A stretch of 64,000 nt of DNA, from contig NZ_WJFD01000005.1 in the NCBI RefSeq assembly GCF_009647655.1, positions 310,001 through 374,000 on the forward strand, in the 5' to 3' direction. Source of the stretch: Chitinophaga sp. SYP-B3965 (GTDB taxonomy: Bacteria; Bacteroidota; Bacteroidia; Chitinophagales; Chitinophagaceae). This document shows, piece by piece, positions 9,613-17,972 of the stretch (the stretch's first letter is position 1; each line of letters begins with the position of its first letter). Made by a program: the position numbers and the translations under genes. The notes under the pieces were generated by a model, which saw only the letters and a list, made by a program, of their open reading frames with translations, did not search any database and had not been told where the DNA came from.

Positions 9613-9936
9613 GCAGGGGCTTTATCGATGACAAAGAGATACGAAGTGATACAAATATGTTTGTGTTTTTAGCGCCATTTTATCTATATCCTAGCCCTTT
9701 CGAAAAACTTTGTTTTTAAGTATCAATTACTTACCTTGTATATGTAAGCCTCAAACCCACGTATGATGAAGAAGATGTACTATTTCTTCCCAGAAGATTT
9801 AATGATATAATCCAAGGTTTATTTTAATCATTACCCGGCCTCTTAAGATGAAGTGTTACTCATGTTTCGAGAACTATTTTGAACAAATAGAATCCTGCAT
9901 TTTAATAACATAACAATTTTCATTCAACCATCCCTT
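9613..9936. other. A+T-rich intergenic region before the defence-like pair
   Basis: This 324-bp stretch has no supported gene. It holds a candidate promoter (listed separately) and two tiny ORFs beginning ATG at 9763 (15 codons) and 9848 (21 codons, with a CxxC). Neither can be supported as a gene. No tRNA, terminator or obvious direct repeat marking an insertion edge was seen. Confidence 0.6.
9709..9739 (+). promoter_or_regulatory. Candidate Bacteroidota-type promoter for the BrxD-BrxHI pair
   Basis: TTTG at 9709-9712 and TACCTTGT at 9732-9739, spaced by 19 bp, resemble the Bacteroidota -33 TTTG / -7 TAnnTTTG promoter with mismatches in the last two positions of the -7 element. The implied leader would be near 190 nt, which is long, so support is modest. 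Confidence 0.35.
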
Positions 9937-12798
9937 ATGAAACTATTGCAAATTCTTGAGAACTATGATATTGCTTTGTTAGACCAACTTTCTACAGATA
10001 AAATTGATGAAGCCATTAACCTAAGATTACCCCAGGCAGTTATTGTACAGGAAATTATCTCAGCTTTAAGCTCTCAGTCTTATATATCAAATAAGATCCT
10101 TTATGGCAAGCCTCCTACATTCGCCATCCTAAACTTAATCCTCCAATCTCCTGACTTCATGGTTGAAGTAGAAGGTTTTCGAACAAGGGTTTTGGATTAT
10201 ATAAAGGAACTCTCCACAAGGGCCGCTCAAAATAGAACTTCCCAGGAGAAGAATGCTCAACTCTATGTAAAAATCCTAAGAAAGGCTTGGGAGAACGATG
10301 GCTTGATTGACAAGAGTGAAGCACATATCCTTGAATTGGTGAAACAAGAACTTGGTATCTGGGATCGGGAGCATTTCACGCTAATACATGATGAATCGAT
10401 TATTAGTATGTGGGATATTGACCAGGAGTATTATCAGGTAAGAAACCAATTACTCACAACGGGAATAATACTTACCCATGAGAATAAATATGTTATCGCC
10501 GATGAAGTAGCCATTCAGATCAGGAAGTCGCTTGGGATTGACATTATGGATGATTCTTACAAAAGACTTCTAGCCAGCCTAAGTAAAGAAGACATGACCG
10601 TGGCATTAAATTATTACCAGCTAAATGTCACTGGTTCAAAGGATATTCTTATTGAAAGATTATTAAATAGTTTGATTCCACCAGCAGAAATGTTAGGGTT
10701 GTTTCATTTGGAAGATTTGCGTGAACTCTGCAGGAGGAAAAACATTCAGGTTAGCGGCGCAAAAAACATGGTGATTGCCAACATTATCCAATTTTTTGAC
10801 GAGGATCTGGATTTGCATGCGAATCAAAAAGATGATACACCACCCTTACCCCCCGAACCTGAGTTAAGAGAAATGGACCAGGAAATCTATGGAAAAATAT
10901 TGGCAAATCTTACTGGTCAGCAGCTGTATGATATCCTGAATCAAAATGTGCTAATGACCAGTGGTTCTAAAGATGAGAAAATACGGCGTATTCTTGATAG
11001 CCATCTTTCAGAAAGATCGGTATTTCATTATCTTCGGAAAGAAGATTTGGGACAGCTATGCAGGAAATTCGGTTTCCCCGTTTCAGGATCTAAACAAGAA
11101 CTGATTGACCGTGTTTTGGATTATGTTCCTTCTCCCTCTACGCCCCCTGTCACGCTGCAATCAGATCAGAGTATATCAATTGTAGAAAACATCCCAGCTA
11201 TCCAGGTGTCAGATAGACGCGAGATTCAGGTTAATGCAGACCCTGTTGCTTTTCCTCCAAATTGGGACGAAATCAATTCCATGTTCACAGATCTGGAGCA
11301 GGATGAAAAAATTGTTCTGGCGATTTTAAAGGAAGCAAAATCCATTACTGAACAGGACCTATCACGAATTGTCGTTAAATATAAACTTGGCTGGTTCCTT
11401 CATAAAGCGCACATGGCAGAACTAATGGCTAAACTTAAGAGAGATAAGAAACCTTACATTCAAATAAAAAGTGTTCAAAACGCTAATATATACCAGTGGG
11501 TAGCCAATGAAAATTCAGATGATGGAGTCCTGGAAAAAAGATCTGCCCGTGACATTATTGATGCTTTACGCCATGGAGTTGTTCCCCGGCATAACTTGGG
11601 CTTGTTGATGGTTGGTCAGCAGACTGCGAGGAATCATTTATCAGAGATATTATTGGAGGTTAATTCGAACAAATCTCATTTCAAATTTATCAGAGGACAA
11701 TATGGATCTGGTAAAACTTTTCTTTGTTCATGGTTGAAAGAGTTCGCCTTAAGTAATGAGTTTGCTGTTTCATTCATGAATATCAGCCATGATCAACCGC
11801 TGTCAGATCTACCCATCTTCTTTTCCGGTATGATTAATGGATTGCGAACACCTGAGAAAACGGATTCGAGTTCTTTGGTCGACATTCTTGAATCATGGTT
11901 ATTGAATATTCATAATAAAACGGCAAAGCTAGAAGGCGTAGGTATAGCTCAGGCTGGTGGTCAGCATAATTTAAGTACGAGTGTTCAAAAATCTATTGAG
12001 GTAGAACTAGCTAATCTGAGTGACATCGAACCGGGGTTTTCAATGGCAATGAGAGCATTTTATGAGGGTAAAGTTAAAGGAGATATGGAATTGGTCTCTA
12101 ATGCTGTTGCATGGATTACAGGTAGCCGGGCACTTTCATCCCAGGCTTTGAGAGATATTGGGGTTAAAGGATATCTGGAAGCAAACAACGTATTTCCGAG
12201 GATGCGTGCCATTTTGGAAATTATTAGTGGTGCCCGCTATAAAGGGTTGCTTCTTTTGGTTGATGAATTGGAGCTTGTTCGTAAATTCCCACATGTACGC
12301 CAACGGGAACAGGCACTGGAAACGCTTCGATTGCTTATTGATGAAGCGGGAAGGAATGCACTTCCGGGATGCTTGGTCATATTTACGGGAACAGATGAGT
12401 TCTTCGAGGATGAACGTTATGGACTCAAAAGCTATGAGGCATTGGCAGAGCGGGTAATGACTCCTTTCACCCATGAAAGCTTCGTTAGTATGAGACAGCC
12501 TATTATTAGCTTGGAATCTCTTGATCAACAAAGGCTAACGAGTGTGCTTGTGAAAATTCGTGATTTGTATGGCATTGCCTATAGCTGGGATGCTAAGCAG
12601 TTTGCGGATGATGAAGTCATCGTGAAGCTGATCGAGGAATGGACGGTGTTTGGAGAAGAGAACATCGATAGGAAACCAAGGCCAGTTTTGAGGGAGTTTA
12701 TACAGATGCTTGATTTGTGTGAAGAGAATAAAGGGGTAAACCTTTCCCAGTTTTTAAAGAAGCCAAAACTATCTGAGTCTACATTCAACACAAATTAA
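9937..12798 (+). CDS. BrxD-like (DUF2791-type) P-loop ATPase with SAP-like repeats
   Basis: 953 residues. The C-terminal half is a P-loop ATPase of the BREX BrxD type: Walker A GQYGSGKT at 587-594, Walker B LLLLVDE at 771-777, and the late ENIDRKPRPVLREFIQMLD block. The N-terminal half is unusual. A helical, TerB-like segment lies near 106-150 (AWENDGLIDKSEA). Four SAP-like helix-extended-helix units follow at about 214-245, 255-288, 325-356 and 365-398, each with a xGSKxxLIxRxL or SGAKN-type core. A winged-helix-like segment lies near 452-525. SAP motifs usually bind A+T-rich DNA. The helicase gene starts 10 bp downstream. BrxD and BrxHI are known accessory partners in some BREX phage-defence systems; here they stand alone. 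Base composition is visibly more A+T-rich than the flanks, suggesting acquisition. The role in defence is inferred. Confidence 0.72.
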   Translation: MKLLQILENYDIALLDQLSTDKIDEAINLRLPQAVIVQEIISALSSQSYISNKILYGKPPTFAILNLILQSPDFMVEVEGFRTRVLDYIKELSTRAAQNRTSQEKNAQLYVKILRKAWENDGLIDKSEAHILELVKQELGIWDREHFTLIHDESIISMWDIDQEYYQVRNQLLTTGIILTHENKYVIADEVAIQIRKSLGIDIMDDSYKRLLASLSKEDMTVALNYYQLNVTGSKDILIERLLNSLIPPAEMLGLFHLEDLRELCRRKNIQVSGAKNMVIANIIQFFDEDLDLHANQKDDTPPLPPEPELREMDQEIYGKILANLTGQQLYDILNQNVLMTSGSKDEKIRRILDSHLSERSVFHYLRKEDLGQLCRKFGFPVSGSKQELIDRVLDYVPSPSTPPVTLQSDQSISIVENIPAIQVSDRREIQVNADPVAFPPNWDEINSMFTDLEQDEKIVLAILKEAKSITEQDLSRIVVKYKLGWFLHKAHMAELMAKLKRDKKPYIQIKSVQNANIYQWVANENSDDGVLEKRSARDIIDALRHGVVPRHNLGLLMVGQQTARNHLSEILLEVNSNKSHFKFIRGQYGSGKTFLCSWLKEFALSNEFAVSFMNISHDQPLSDLPIFFSGMINGLRTPEKTDSSSLVDILESWLLNIHNKTAKLEGVGIAQAGGQHNLSTSVQKSIEVELANLSDIEPGFSMAMRAFYEGKVKGDMELVSNAVAWITGSRALSSQALRDIGVKGYLEANNVFPRMRAILEIISGARYKGLLLLVDELELVRKFPHVRQREQALETLRLLIDEAGRNALPGCLVIFTGTDEFFEDERYGLKSYEALAERVMTPFTHESFVSMRQPIISLESLDQQRLTSVLVKIRDLYGIAYSWDAKQFADDEVIVKLIEEWTVFGEENIDRKPRPVLREFIQMLDLCEENKGVNLSQFLKKPKLSESTFNTN

Positions 12799-12808
12799 TA
12801 TCCCTGAT

Positions 12809-14983
12809 ATGTCGCTGAATAAATTACACCCCAGATTGCAAGATTATGTAAAAGATCAAAAATGGAATGATTTAAGACCTATACAAAAAGCGGCATTCGA
12901 TCCTATTCATGAGGGGAAAAGTTGCATCATAGAAGCCCCTACGTCCGGAGGAAAGACGGAAGCTGTTTTATTCCCATTATTGACCCGTATCTCAGCATCA
13001 AAATCATCAGGCTTTAAAGTCCTGTATATAGCTCCATTAAAGGCATTGCTAAATGATCTTGCATTAAGGGTAATTCCCTATGCGAAAATGTGTTACATGG
13101 AAGCATTTAAATGGCATGGGGATGTAAGCCAGGGTGAAAAAGTACAGCAAATGCTTTTTCCTTCTGATATTCTTTTGACAACACCCGAATCTATTGAGGC
13201 CATTCTACTTCGGAAATCTAATTGGGTGGAAGTTTTTAAGAACCTGGAGACAATTGTGATAGATGAAGCGCATTATTTTGCTCTTACTGAACGCGGGTCC
13301 CATCTGATATCCCTTTTGGAGAGGATTGAAACAGATATAAAGAAACAACCACAGCGTATAGCGGTTACAGCAACCATTGGTAATCCACATGAATTATTAA
13401 GCTGGTTGATGGGTAAAAGGGCAGGAGGTGAAAGTATTCAAGCTAGTAGTGAGGTTGAAAAAGAGAGGGATTTTAAGGTTCATTATTTTATGGAGGAAAA
13501 TCCCGAACGTCCTATGCTTCAGGATAGTTTATATACTATGTTGGGGCAAAAAGATAAGTCAATTGTCTTTGAACGTTCTCGTTCCTGGACGGAAGAAACT
13601 GCAGCAAGGATAAATGAACGGAACCTCGCGAGTCAGACGCGGTCTCCTGTGAGGGTTAGAACTCACCATTCATCGATCAGCAAGCGATTAAGAGAGGAGG
13701 CTGAAAGCTCTATTAAGAAGAAAACTGAAATGTCGATTGATGCTATAATTAGCACTTCTACTTTAGAATTGGGAATCGATATTGGGGATCTCGATCAGGT
13801 AATACAAATTGGAGGATTAAATAGTTCTGGCTCTTTTCTTCAGCGTGTTGGCAGAACTGGTCGAAGAAAGGACCGTCCACAGTATTTTAGAGGGTTATGT
13901 ACAGAGGCGGATGAATTAGTACTGCTGACTGGTTGTGTTAGCCTTGGGTTGCAGCGTAATTCAGAGAATATCTTGTTTCCAAAGAGAGCCTTCCATATTC
14001 TTGCTCACCAGATTATATGTCTTTCCCTCCAAAAATTTGGTGCTACAGCTGAGCACATGTGGGAAATTCTGTCCGGAGCCTCCTGTTTCTCGAAAATAAC
14101 CAGAGAAGAATTCGACATGTTAGTTAATAATATGTTACAAGATGATTTCCTGCGGCTTGCTGGCGGAAATGTATTATTGGTTAGTAATAGAACAGAAAAG
14201 GAGTTTCTACGGGCCAACTGGAAGAGACTTTTCGCCATTTTTGATACAGGTCCAATGTATAATGTCGTGGATGGGAAAAGGATTATAGGAACACTTGATT
14301 CGGGATTTGCCTTAATACAGCAATTGCCGTTTGTATTTGTATTGGGAGGTCAGGAATGGAACGCACTCAAAATTGACCATGAGATGCAACAGGTATCAGT
14401 GGAAAGGAATGAAACTGGAAAGGCCCCCAAATGGAAAGCAATAAGCAGTTATGATATACCATTTGAATTAGCACAAGAGATTGGTAGGGTCTTGATGAGT
14501 GATACAATTCTTGATTTTCTTGATCAGCCAGCTCAGCGAATGATGGAGGCTGAGCGTAACGCACACTATCATCTAAACTGGAATAGCCGGAAATGGATAT
14601 TCGATTCATCAGAGATAGATGGGAGAATTTATCTCTGGACCTTTGCCGGCGACAAGATTAATCGGACTATATCTAATCTTCTTTGTACAAAAACGGAATT
14701 AGAACCGGATTATGATTATAAGAAGGTTATTCTTGATTTTGGAAAAAAGGAGCCAATGTCTATAACTGATATTGGCAACCTTATTTTGTCCCTAAAATCT
14801 AGGACCGAACAAGATCTTAGGGAACTAATAGAGCCTAATATAGATGTCAAATGGTTTTCTAAGTTTTCTGAATGTCTGCCACCTTCATTGGCCAAGAAAA
14901 CGATTTGCGAAAAAGGGTTTGATTTTCAGGGAACTATCCGGGAATTAAATAAGATAAGTTTCGACCATGCCCCTGCAAATTAA
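12809..14983 (+). CDS. BrxHI/Lhr-like superfamily 2 DNA helicase
   Basis: 724 residues. SF2 motifs are complete: Q-like RPIQKAAF, motif I APTSGGKT (43-50), motif II DEAH (152-155), motif III TAT (187-189), motif V STLELGIDIGDLD near 313-325 and motif VI QRVGRTGRR (345-353). The APTSGGKTEA and TLELGIDIGDLD wording is that of Lhr-type helicases, to which BREX BrxHI belongs; the protein is about half the length of full Lhr and ends with a moderate C-terminal extension (WH-like and unassigned). It is translated 10 bp after the BrxD-like ATPase, so the two probably form a complex or pathway that processes invading DNA. It ends 10 bp from the stop of the convergent FG-GAP gene. A purely repair role cannot be excluded. 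Confidence 0.8.
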   Translation: MSLNKLHPRLQDYVKDQKWNDLRPIQKAAFDPIHEGKSCIIEAPTSGGKTEAVLFPLLTRISASKSSGFKVLYIAPLKALLNDLALRVIPYAKMCYMEAFKWHGDVSQGEKVQQMLFPSDILLTTPESIEAILLRKSNWVEVFKNLETIVIDEAHYFALTERGSHLISLLERIETDIKKQPQRIAVTATIGNPHELLSWLMGKRAGGESIQASSEVEKERDFKVHYFMEENPERPMLQDSLYTMLGQKDKSIVFERSRSWTEETAARINERNLASQTRSPVRVRTHHSSISKRLREEAESSIKKKTEMSIDAIISTSTLELGIDIGDLDQVIQIGGLNSSGSFLQRVGRTGRRKDRPQYFRGLCTEADELVLLTGCVSLGLQRNSENILFPKRAFHILAHQIICLSLQKFGATAEHMWEILSGASCFSKITREEFDMLVNNMLQDDFLRLAGGNVLLVSNRTEKEFLRANWKRLFAIFDTGPMYNVVDGKRIIGTLDSGFALIQQLPFVFVLGGQEWNALKIDHEMQQVSVERNETGKAPKWKAISSYDIPFELAQEIGRVLMSDTILDFLDQPAQRMMEAERNAHYHLNWNSRKWIFDSSEIDGRIYLWTFAGDKINRTISNLLCTKTELEPDYDYKKVILDFGKKEPMSITDIGNLILSLKSRTEQDLRELIEPNIDVKWFSKFSECLPPSLAKKTICEKGFDFQGTIRELNKISFDHAPAN

Positions 14984-14993
14984 GTAGTGTATA

Positions 14994-16103
14994 TTATCTA
15001 ACCTGCTCAAAGAAATACACTCCTTTCTTATTTGAAGTAATAACATCCTTCAACCCATCACCATTTATATCCTCCACCACAAAACTATTCCCGATCCCGG
15101 AATCATTATCGATCTCATGTGCTATCCAGGCAGGAGATTTCCCAGGTTTGTATTCAAACCAATATAACACAGCAGGATCAAGTGCCCCGGGATCTTTTTC
15201 ATTATGAGCGCCAAAACGTTTGCCGGTAATAAGATCAGGGTGGCCATCGTTGTTGATATCTTCGAAAGCCATGGCATGCGTTTGAGAAAATTGCATACTG
15301 ATTTCGTGCGTAGTAAAACCCTGAGCCTGCTGTTCATGCCACCAGATGCCATAATCATGTGCGGATGAACTGACTACATCAACATCCCCGTCTCCATCCG
15401 CATCCAGTACAAACATATTACCACAATCTTTTCCAAGATTGGCAGCATGGAAGGTCCAATCGGTTTGTTTTGGATCAGCAGGAGCTTCCCACCAGCCGGA
15501 AGTGATGATCACATCCTTTCTGCCATCTTTATTCATATCTCCCCAACCAAGACCATGTGTATAGCGGTTAGTAGCCCTGAGGCTGTCTCTGCTGATGATA
15601 TTCCTTGTCCAGGTTGTATCACCTTTCAGCCATAAAACCTGCCGCGCTTTAGAATCGTTACAGATGAGGTCCTTTTTCCCATCGAGGTCTACATCTACCA
15701 GGATAGGCGTTTCAATGCCTGCAGATTGCAGGATAACACGTGATTTCCAGAGGGTGTTCTTCTTGCCCGGATTCTCATACCATACGCAAATACCACCCGG
15801 TTGGTCAAATCGGATGAGGTCAACCCATCCATCATTATTTACATCCGTACAGAAGTTCAGGAAACTGGTACTATAACGGGGTACAGGATTCAGGGTATCT
15901 GCATGAATGAGATGGCGTTTCCAGGTGGGGGCTTCAAACCAGTAAATGCCAGCCAGGATATCTGTTTTGCCATCATTGTTCACATCACCGGTGGCAGCGC
16001 CTTCTGAGATGAAAGTGCTACTGATGGTATGTTTCTTAAACGTAACCTGTGCCTGCACTGCATGACTGAACAATAAGAAGCTAAAGAATAGGATCGTTTT
16101 CAT
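14994..16103 (-). CDS. Secreted FG-GAP/VCBS repeat beta-propeller protein
   Basis: 369 residues with a cleavable signal peptide (hydrophobic core, AVQAQ cleavage region). Seven calcium-loop repeats of the D-x-[DN]-x-DG-x-x-D form are visible (DVNNDGKTDI, DVNNDGWVDL, DVDLDGKKDL, DMNKDGRKDV, DADGDGDVDV, DINNDGHPDL, DINGDGLKDV), as in integrin-like FG-GAP propellers. No catalytic residues are recognisable. Such proteins in Bacteroidota are periplasmic or secreted and of unknown ligand, often beside sugar loci. It is convergent with the helicase gene and divergent from the acyltransferase gene, with only 45 bp between the two starts. Confidence 0.8.
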   Translation of the reverse strand: MKTILFFSFLLFSHAVQAQVTFKKHTISSTFISEGAATGDVNNDGKTDILAGIYWFEAPTWKRHLIHADTLNPVPRYSTSFLNFCTDVNNDGWVDLIRFDQPGGICVWYENPGKKNTLWKSRVILQSAGIETPILVDVDLDGKKDLICNDSKARQVLWLKGDTTWTRNIISRDSLRATNRYTHGLGWGDMNKDGRKDVIITSGWWEAPADPKQTDWTFHAANLGKDCGNMFVLDADGDGDVDVVSSSAHDYGIWWHEQQAQGFTTHEISMQFSQTHAMAFEDINNDGHPDLITGKRFGAHNEKDPGALDPAVLYWFEYKPGKSPAWIAHEIDNDSGIGNSFVVEDINGDGLKDVITSNKKGVYFFEQVR

Positions 16104-16148
16104 AATAGCTTAAAGTAATTATAAAAATCCATATTTTGGGTAGTAACT

Positions 16149-17294
16149 ATGGAACATTCAACATCGCAGAATGGAAAGCTTGCCGGGCTGGATCATTTGA
16201 GAGCATTAGCCATTATCGCCGTATTGTTTTACCATTACCGGATGTTTAAACACCCCGAATGGTTAGACAAAATAATGGGTTTTGGCTGGACGGGTGTGGA
16301 TCTGTTCTTTGTATTAAGTGGTTACCTGATCTCCTCACAGTTGTTTGCAAGCATAGCCGCGGGAAAACCCATATCCTTACCGGAGTTTTTTATTAAGCGG
16401 TTTTTCAGGATAATACCTGCTTATCTCGTAGTTCTGGCCATTTACTTTTTAATCCCCGCATTCCATGAAAAGGAAGCGCTACCGCCACTCTGGAAGTTTT
16501 TAACCTTTACACAGAACTTTGGTTTTGATATTAAGAACTTCGGCACCTTTTCACATGTATGGTCATTGTGTGTGGAGGAGCATTTCTATTTACTGTTCCC
16601 GCTGGTGTTATTTTTCAACCCTACAAAAAGGGGAGGGCTATTATTGCTGGGCGTATTGATCCTGGGTTTTATAGCAAGACTATTCACCTGGTATACCCTC
16701 GTTGCTCCTGAAATTGGAAGTGAAACCTTTGGAATCACCTGGTACAAACATATCTACTATCCTACTTACAATCGGCTGGATGGTTTGCTAGCCGGTGTTT
16801 CCATTGCTGCCTTATTTACATTCAGGCCATTAGTGAAGGAGCGGATAACGAAATATGGAAATGTAATTTTAGTGTTGGGAATATTGGTACTAACCGCTGC
16901 CTGGTTTCTCTGTGAAGATCAGAAAACCTTTTCTGCATCTATATTCGGATTCCCATTAGTATCAGCCGGTTTTGGATTATTAGTAGTGGCCGCCCTAAGC
17001 CCTAACTGTATTTTATATAAGTATAACAGCCGCTTTACTGCCTTGATAGCCAAATTATCCTTTGGGCTTTATCTCATACATAAAGGCGTTATTCACCTGA
17101 TACAACCCTTGTTTGCAGAAATGGGTTTTGCCCCAAAAGGGAATCTAATGTTCCTGATGTGCTTAATAGGAGCTGTAATTGCTGCGTTAATATTAAATAA
17201 AACGGTAGAAGCGCCTTTTTTACGGCTTAGATCTAAACTGCTGGCTAAATCTCCAGTAACTCACACGGACCAACTTTCAAAAATTCCGCAATAG
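16149..17294 (+). CDS. Acyltransferase family 3 integral membrane protein
   Basis: 381 residues with about ten hydrophobic segments. The opening LDHLRALAIIAVLFYHYRMF, the GWTGVDLFFVLSGYLIS block and the WSLCVEEHFYLLFPL block are hallmarks of acyltransferase-3 (OatA/NodX-like) proteins, which move acetyl or other acyl groups across the membrane onto surface sugars. The catalytic-type His lies in FYHYR. A TATTTTGG element ends 10 bp before the start, so the transcript may have almost no leader. Its 3' end overlaps the convergent XRE gene by 50 bp. Acceptor unknown; the gene has no obvious link to the neighbouring catabolic regulon. Confidence 0.87.
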   Translation: MEHSTSQNGKLAGLDHLRALAIIAVLFYHYRMFKHPEWLDKIMGFGWTGVDLFFVLSGYLISSQLFASIAAGKPISLPEFFIKRFFRIIPAYLVVLAIYFLIPAFHEKEALPPLWKFLTFTQNFGFDIKNFGTFSHVWSLCVEEHFYLLFPLVLFFNPTKRGGLLLLGVLILGFIARLFTWYTLVAPEIGSETFGITWYKHIYYPTYNRLDGLLAGVSIAALFTFRPLVKERITKYGNVILVLGILVLTAAWFLCEDQKTFSASIFGFPLVSAGFGLLVVAALSPNCILYKYNSRFTALIAKLSFGLYLIHKGVIHLIQPLFAEMGFAPKGNLMFLMCLIGAVIAALILNKTVEAPFLRLRSKLLAKSPVTHTDQLSKIPQ

Positions 17295-17451
17295 CATATA
17301 ATTCATCCAGGCGAGGCTGCCTGGAATTCGTAGCCCAACTGGACACAGTCTGTGGATTGATCTGCAGATGTTCAGCCAACTCTTTACTGGTCTTATGTTT
17401 AAGAGCCAGCATAGCCTTGATACGATTATATGTGCGCTTGCTTTCAGGCAT
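17245..17451 (-). CDS. Small XRE/Cro-type helix-turn-helix regulator
   Basis: 68 residues from the ATG at 17449-17451. An in-frame GTG 24 bp upstream (17475) would place the candidate -7 element inside the gene, so the ATG is preferred. The protein is nearly all HTH: RIKAMLALKHKTSKELAEHLQ then NPQTVSSWATNSRQP and LDELYAIAEFLKV, the XRE layout of helices 2 to 5. It likely dimerises only through this domain. The 3' end overlaps the acyltransferase gene by 50 bp. Repeated GCACAA/TTGTGC words and a palindrome upstream suggest it regulates itself and the small gene at 17621. Confidence 0.8.
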   Translation of the reverse strand: MPESKRTYNRIKAMLALKHKTSKELAEHLQINPQTVSSWATNSRQPRLDELYAIAEFLKVGPCELLEI

Positions 17452-17458
17452 GATGGCG

Positions 17459-17466
17459 CAAATATA
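17459..17466 (-). promoter_or_regulatory. Candidate -7 element of the XRE gene
   Basis: Read on the minus strand this is TATATTTG, an exact match to the Bacteroidota TAnnTTTG -7 element, 7 bases before the ATG at 17451. A transcript would be leaderless or nearly so. No well-spaced -33 element was found. Confidence 0.35.
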
Positions 17467-17471
17467 AAACG

Positions 17472-17602
17472 GCACAAATTATCACTATCGCTGGTGAATA
17501 GCACAATAGTTCGATTAAATAGTACCAAAAGTACTAAATTATAAATATTGGTGGACTTTAACCCAAATGTCGTAATTTCGAAATTGTGCGAAAATACACA
17601 AT
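17472..17602. promoter_or_regulatory. Repeated GCACAA/TTGTGC words and palindromes between the XRE gene and the 17621 gene
   Basis: GCACAA occurs at 17472-17477 and 17501-17506, and its complement TTGTGC at 17584-17589. The last lies in the inverted repeat ATTGTG-N8-CACAAT (17583-17602). A second inverted repeat AGTAC-N5-GTACT sits at 17521-17535. The arrangement fits operators for the adjacent XRE regulator; this is inference from position and symmetry. Confidence 0.35.
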
Positions 17603-17620
17603 AATTAATATTTCCTCCCC

Positions 17621-17860
17621 ATGAAAGAAAGAGAAGAATACCTGAAAACCGTCAGCAGCTTCTATTCATTATTTGGTGAAACCACGGAACTGCGGCATGC
17701 GTTATGGCCACTGATCGTTGCTACAATAGGAAGCAGTTATTTTGAGGATCTGGATGTATCCGAAAAAGAAAAAGTATTCATTGCCTACAATGAACTACTC
17801 AAATTTACAGAAGCCGCCTGCCATTTATTACAAGAGGATATTATGAACTACCGTCATTAA
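17621..17860 (+). CDS. Small hypothetical protein, helical
   Basis: 79 residues, not recognised. It is rich in charged and aromatic residues and should be largely helical (EREEYLKTVSSFYSLF, SEKEKVFIAYNELLKF, CHLLQED). No signal peptide, membrane segment or metal motif was seen. It is divergent from the small XRE gene and preceded by candidate operator repeats, so it may be a target of that regulator. The size and pairing would fit a toxin-antitoxin-like or signalling partner, but no family resemblance supports that. The ATG at 17621 follows a TTTCCTCCCC stretch with no clear ribosome-binding site, as is common in this phylum. Confidence 0.6.
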   Translation: MKEREEYLKTVSSFYSLFGETTELRHALWPLIVATIGSSYFEDLDVSEKEKVFIAYNELLKFTEAACHLLQEDIMNYRH

Positions 17861-17926
17861 ATACCACCACAAAAAAAATCCCCAAATCGAACTTTCCTAT
17901 AAATAATTCATTTAAATGAGTATTTT

Positions 17927-17940
17927 CGGGTACGTTACCG
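17927..17940 (+). promoter_or_regulatory. LacI-regulon operator copy 1, before the NRAMP-like operon
   Basis: CGGGTACGTTACCG, 32 bp before the ATG at 17973, preceded by TATTTT as in copies before 28949 and 47826. It is an imperfect palindrome centred on ACGT and differs by one base from copies at 28832 and 51659. Confidence 0.7.
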
Positions 17941-17972
17941 AAATCTTCATTTCTCATATCATTTCATACAAT

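Noticed and set aside
9763-9913. Two tiny ORFs (ATG at 9763 and 9848) as genes or toxin remnants
   Set aside because: 15 and 21 codons, no recognisable motif apart from a CxxC, no conserved context visible; likely chance.
9937-14983. A complete BREX system
   Set aside because: Only BrxD-like and BrxHI-like genes are present. No PglZ, PglX-type methyltransferase, BrxC/PglY, BrxA/B or Lon-like gene is in the window.
17452-17475. Upstream GTG start for the XRE gene
   Set aside because: It would put the exact TATATTTG -7 element inside the coding region; the ATG at 17451 leaves a complete XRE domain.
17916-17972. Longer start of the NRAMP-like gene
   Set aside because: These 19 codons cover the LacI-type operator and do not resemble the NRAMP N-terminus.
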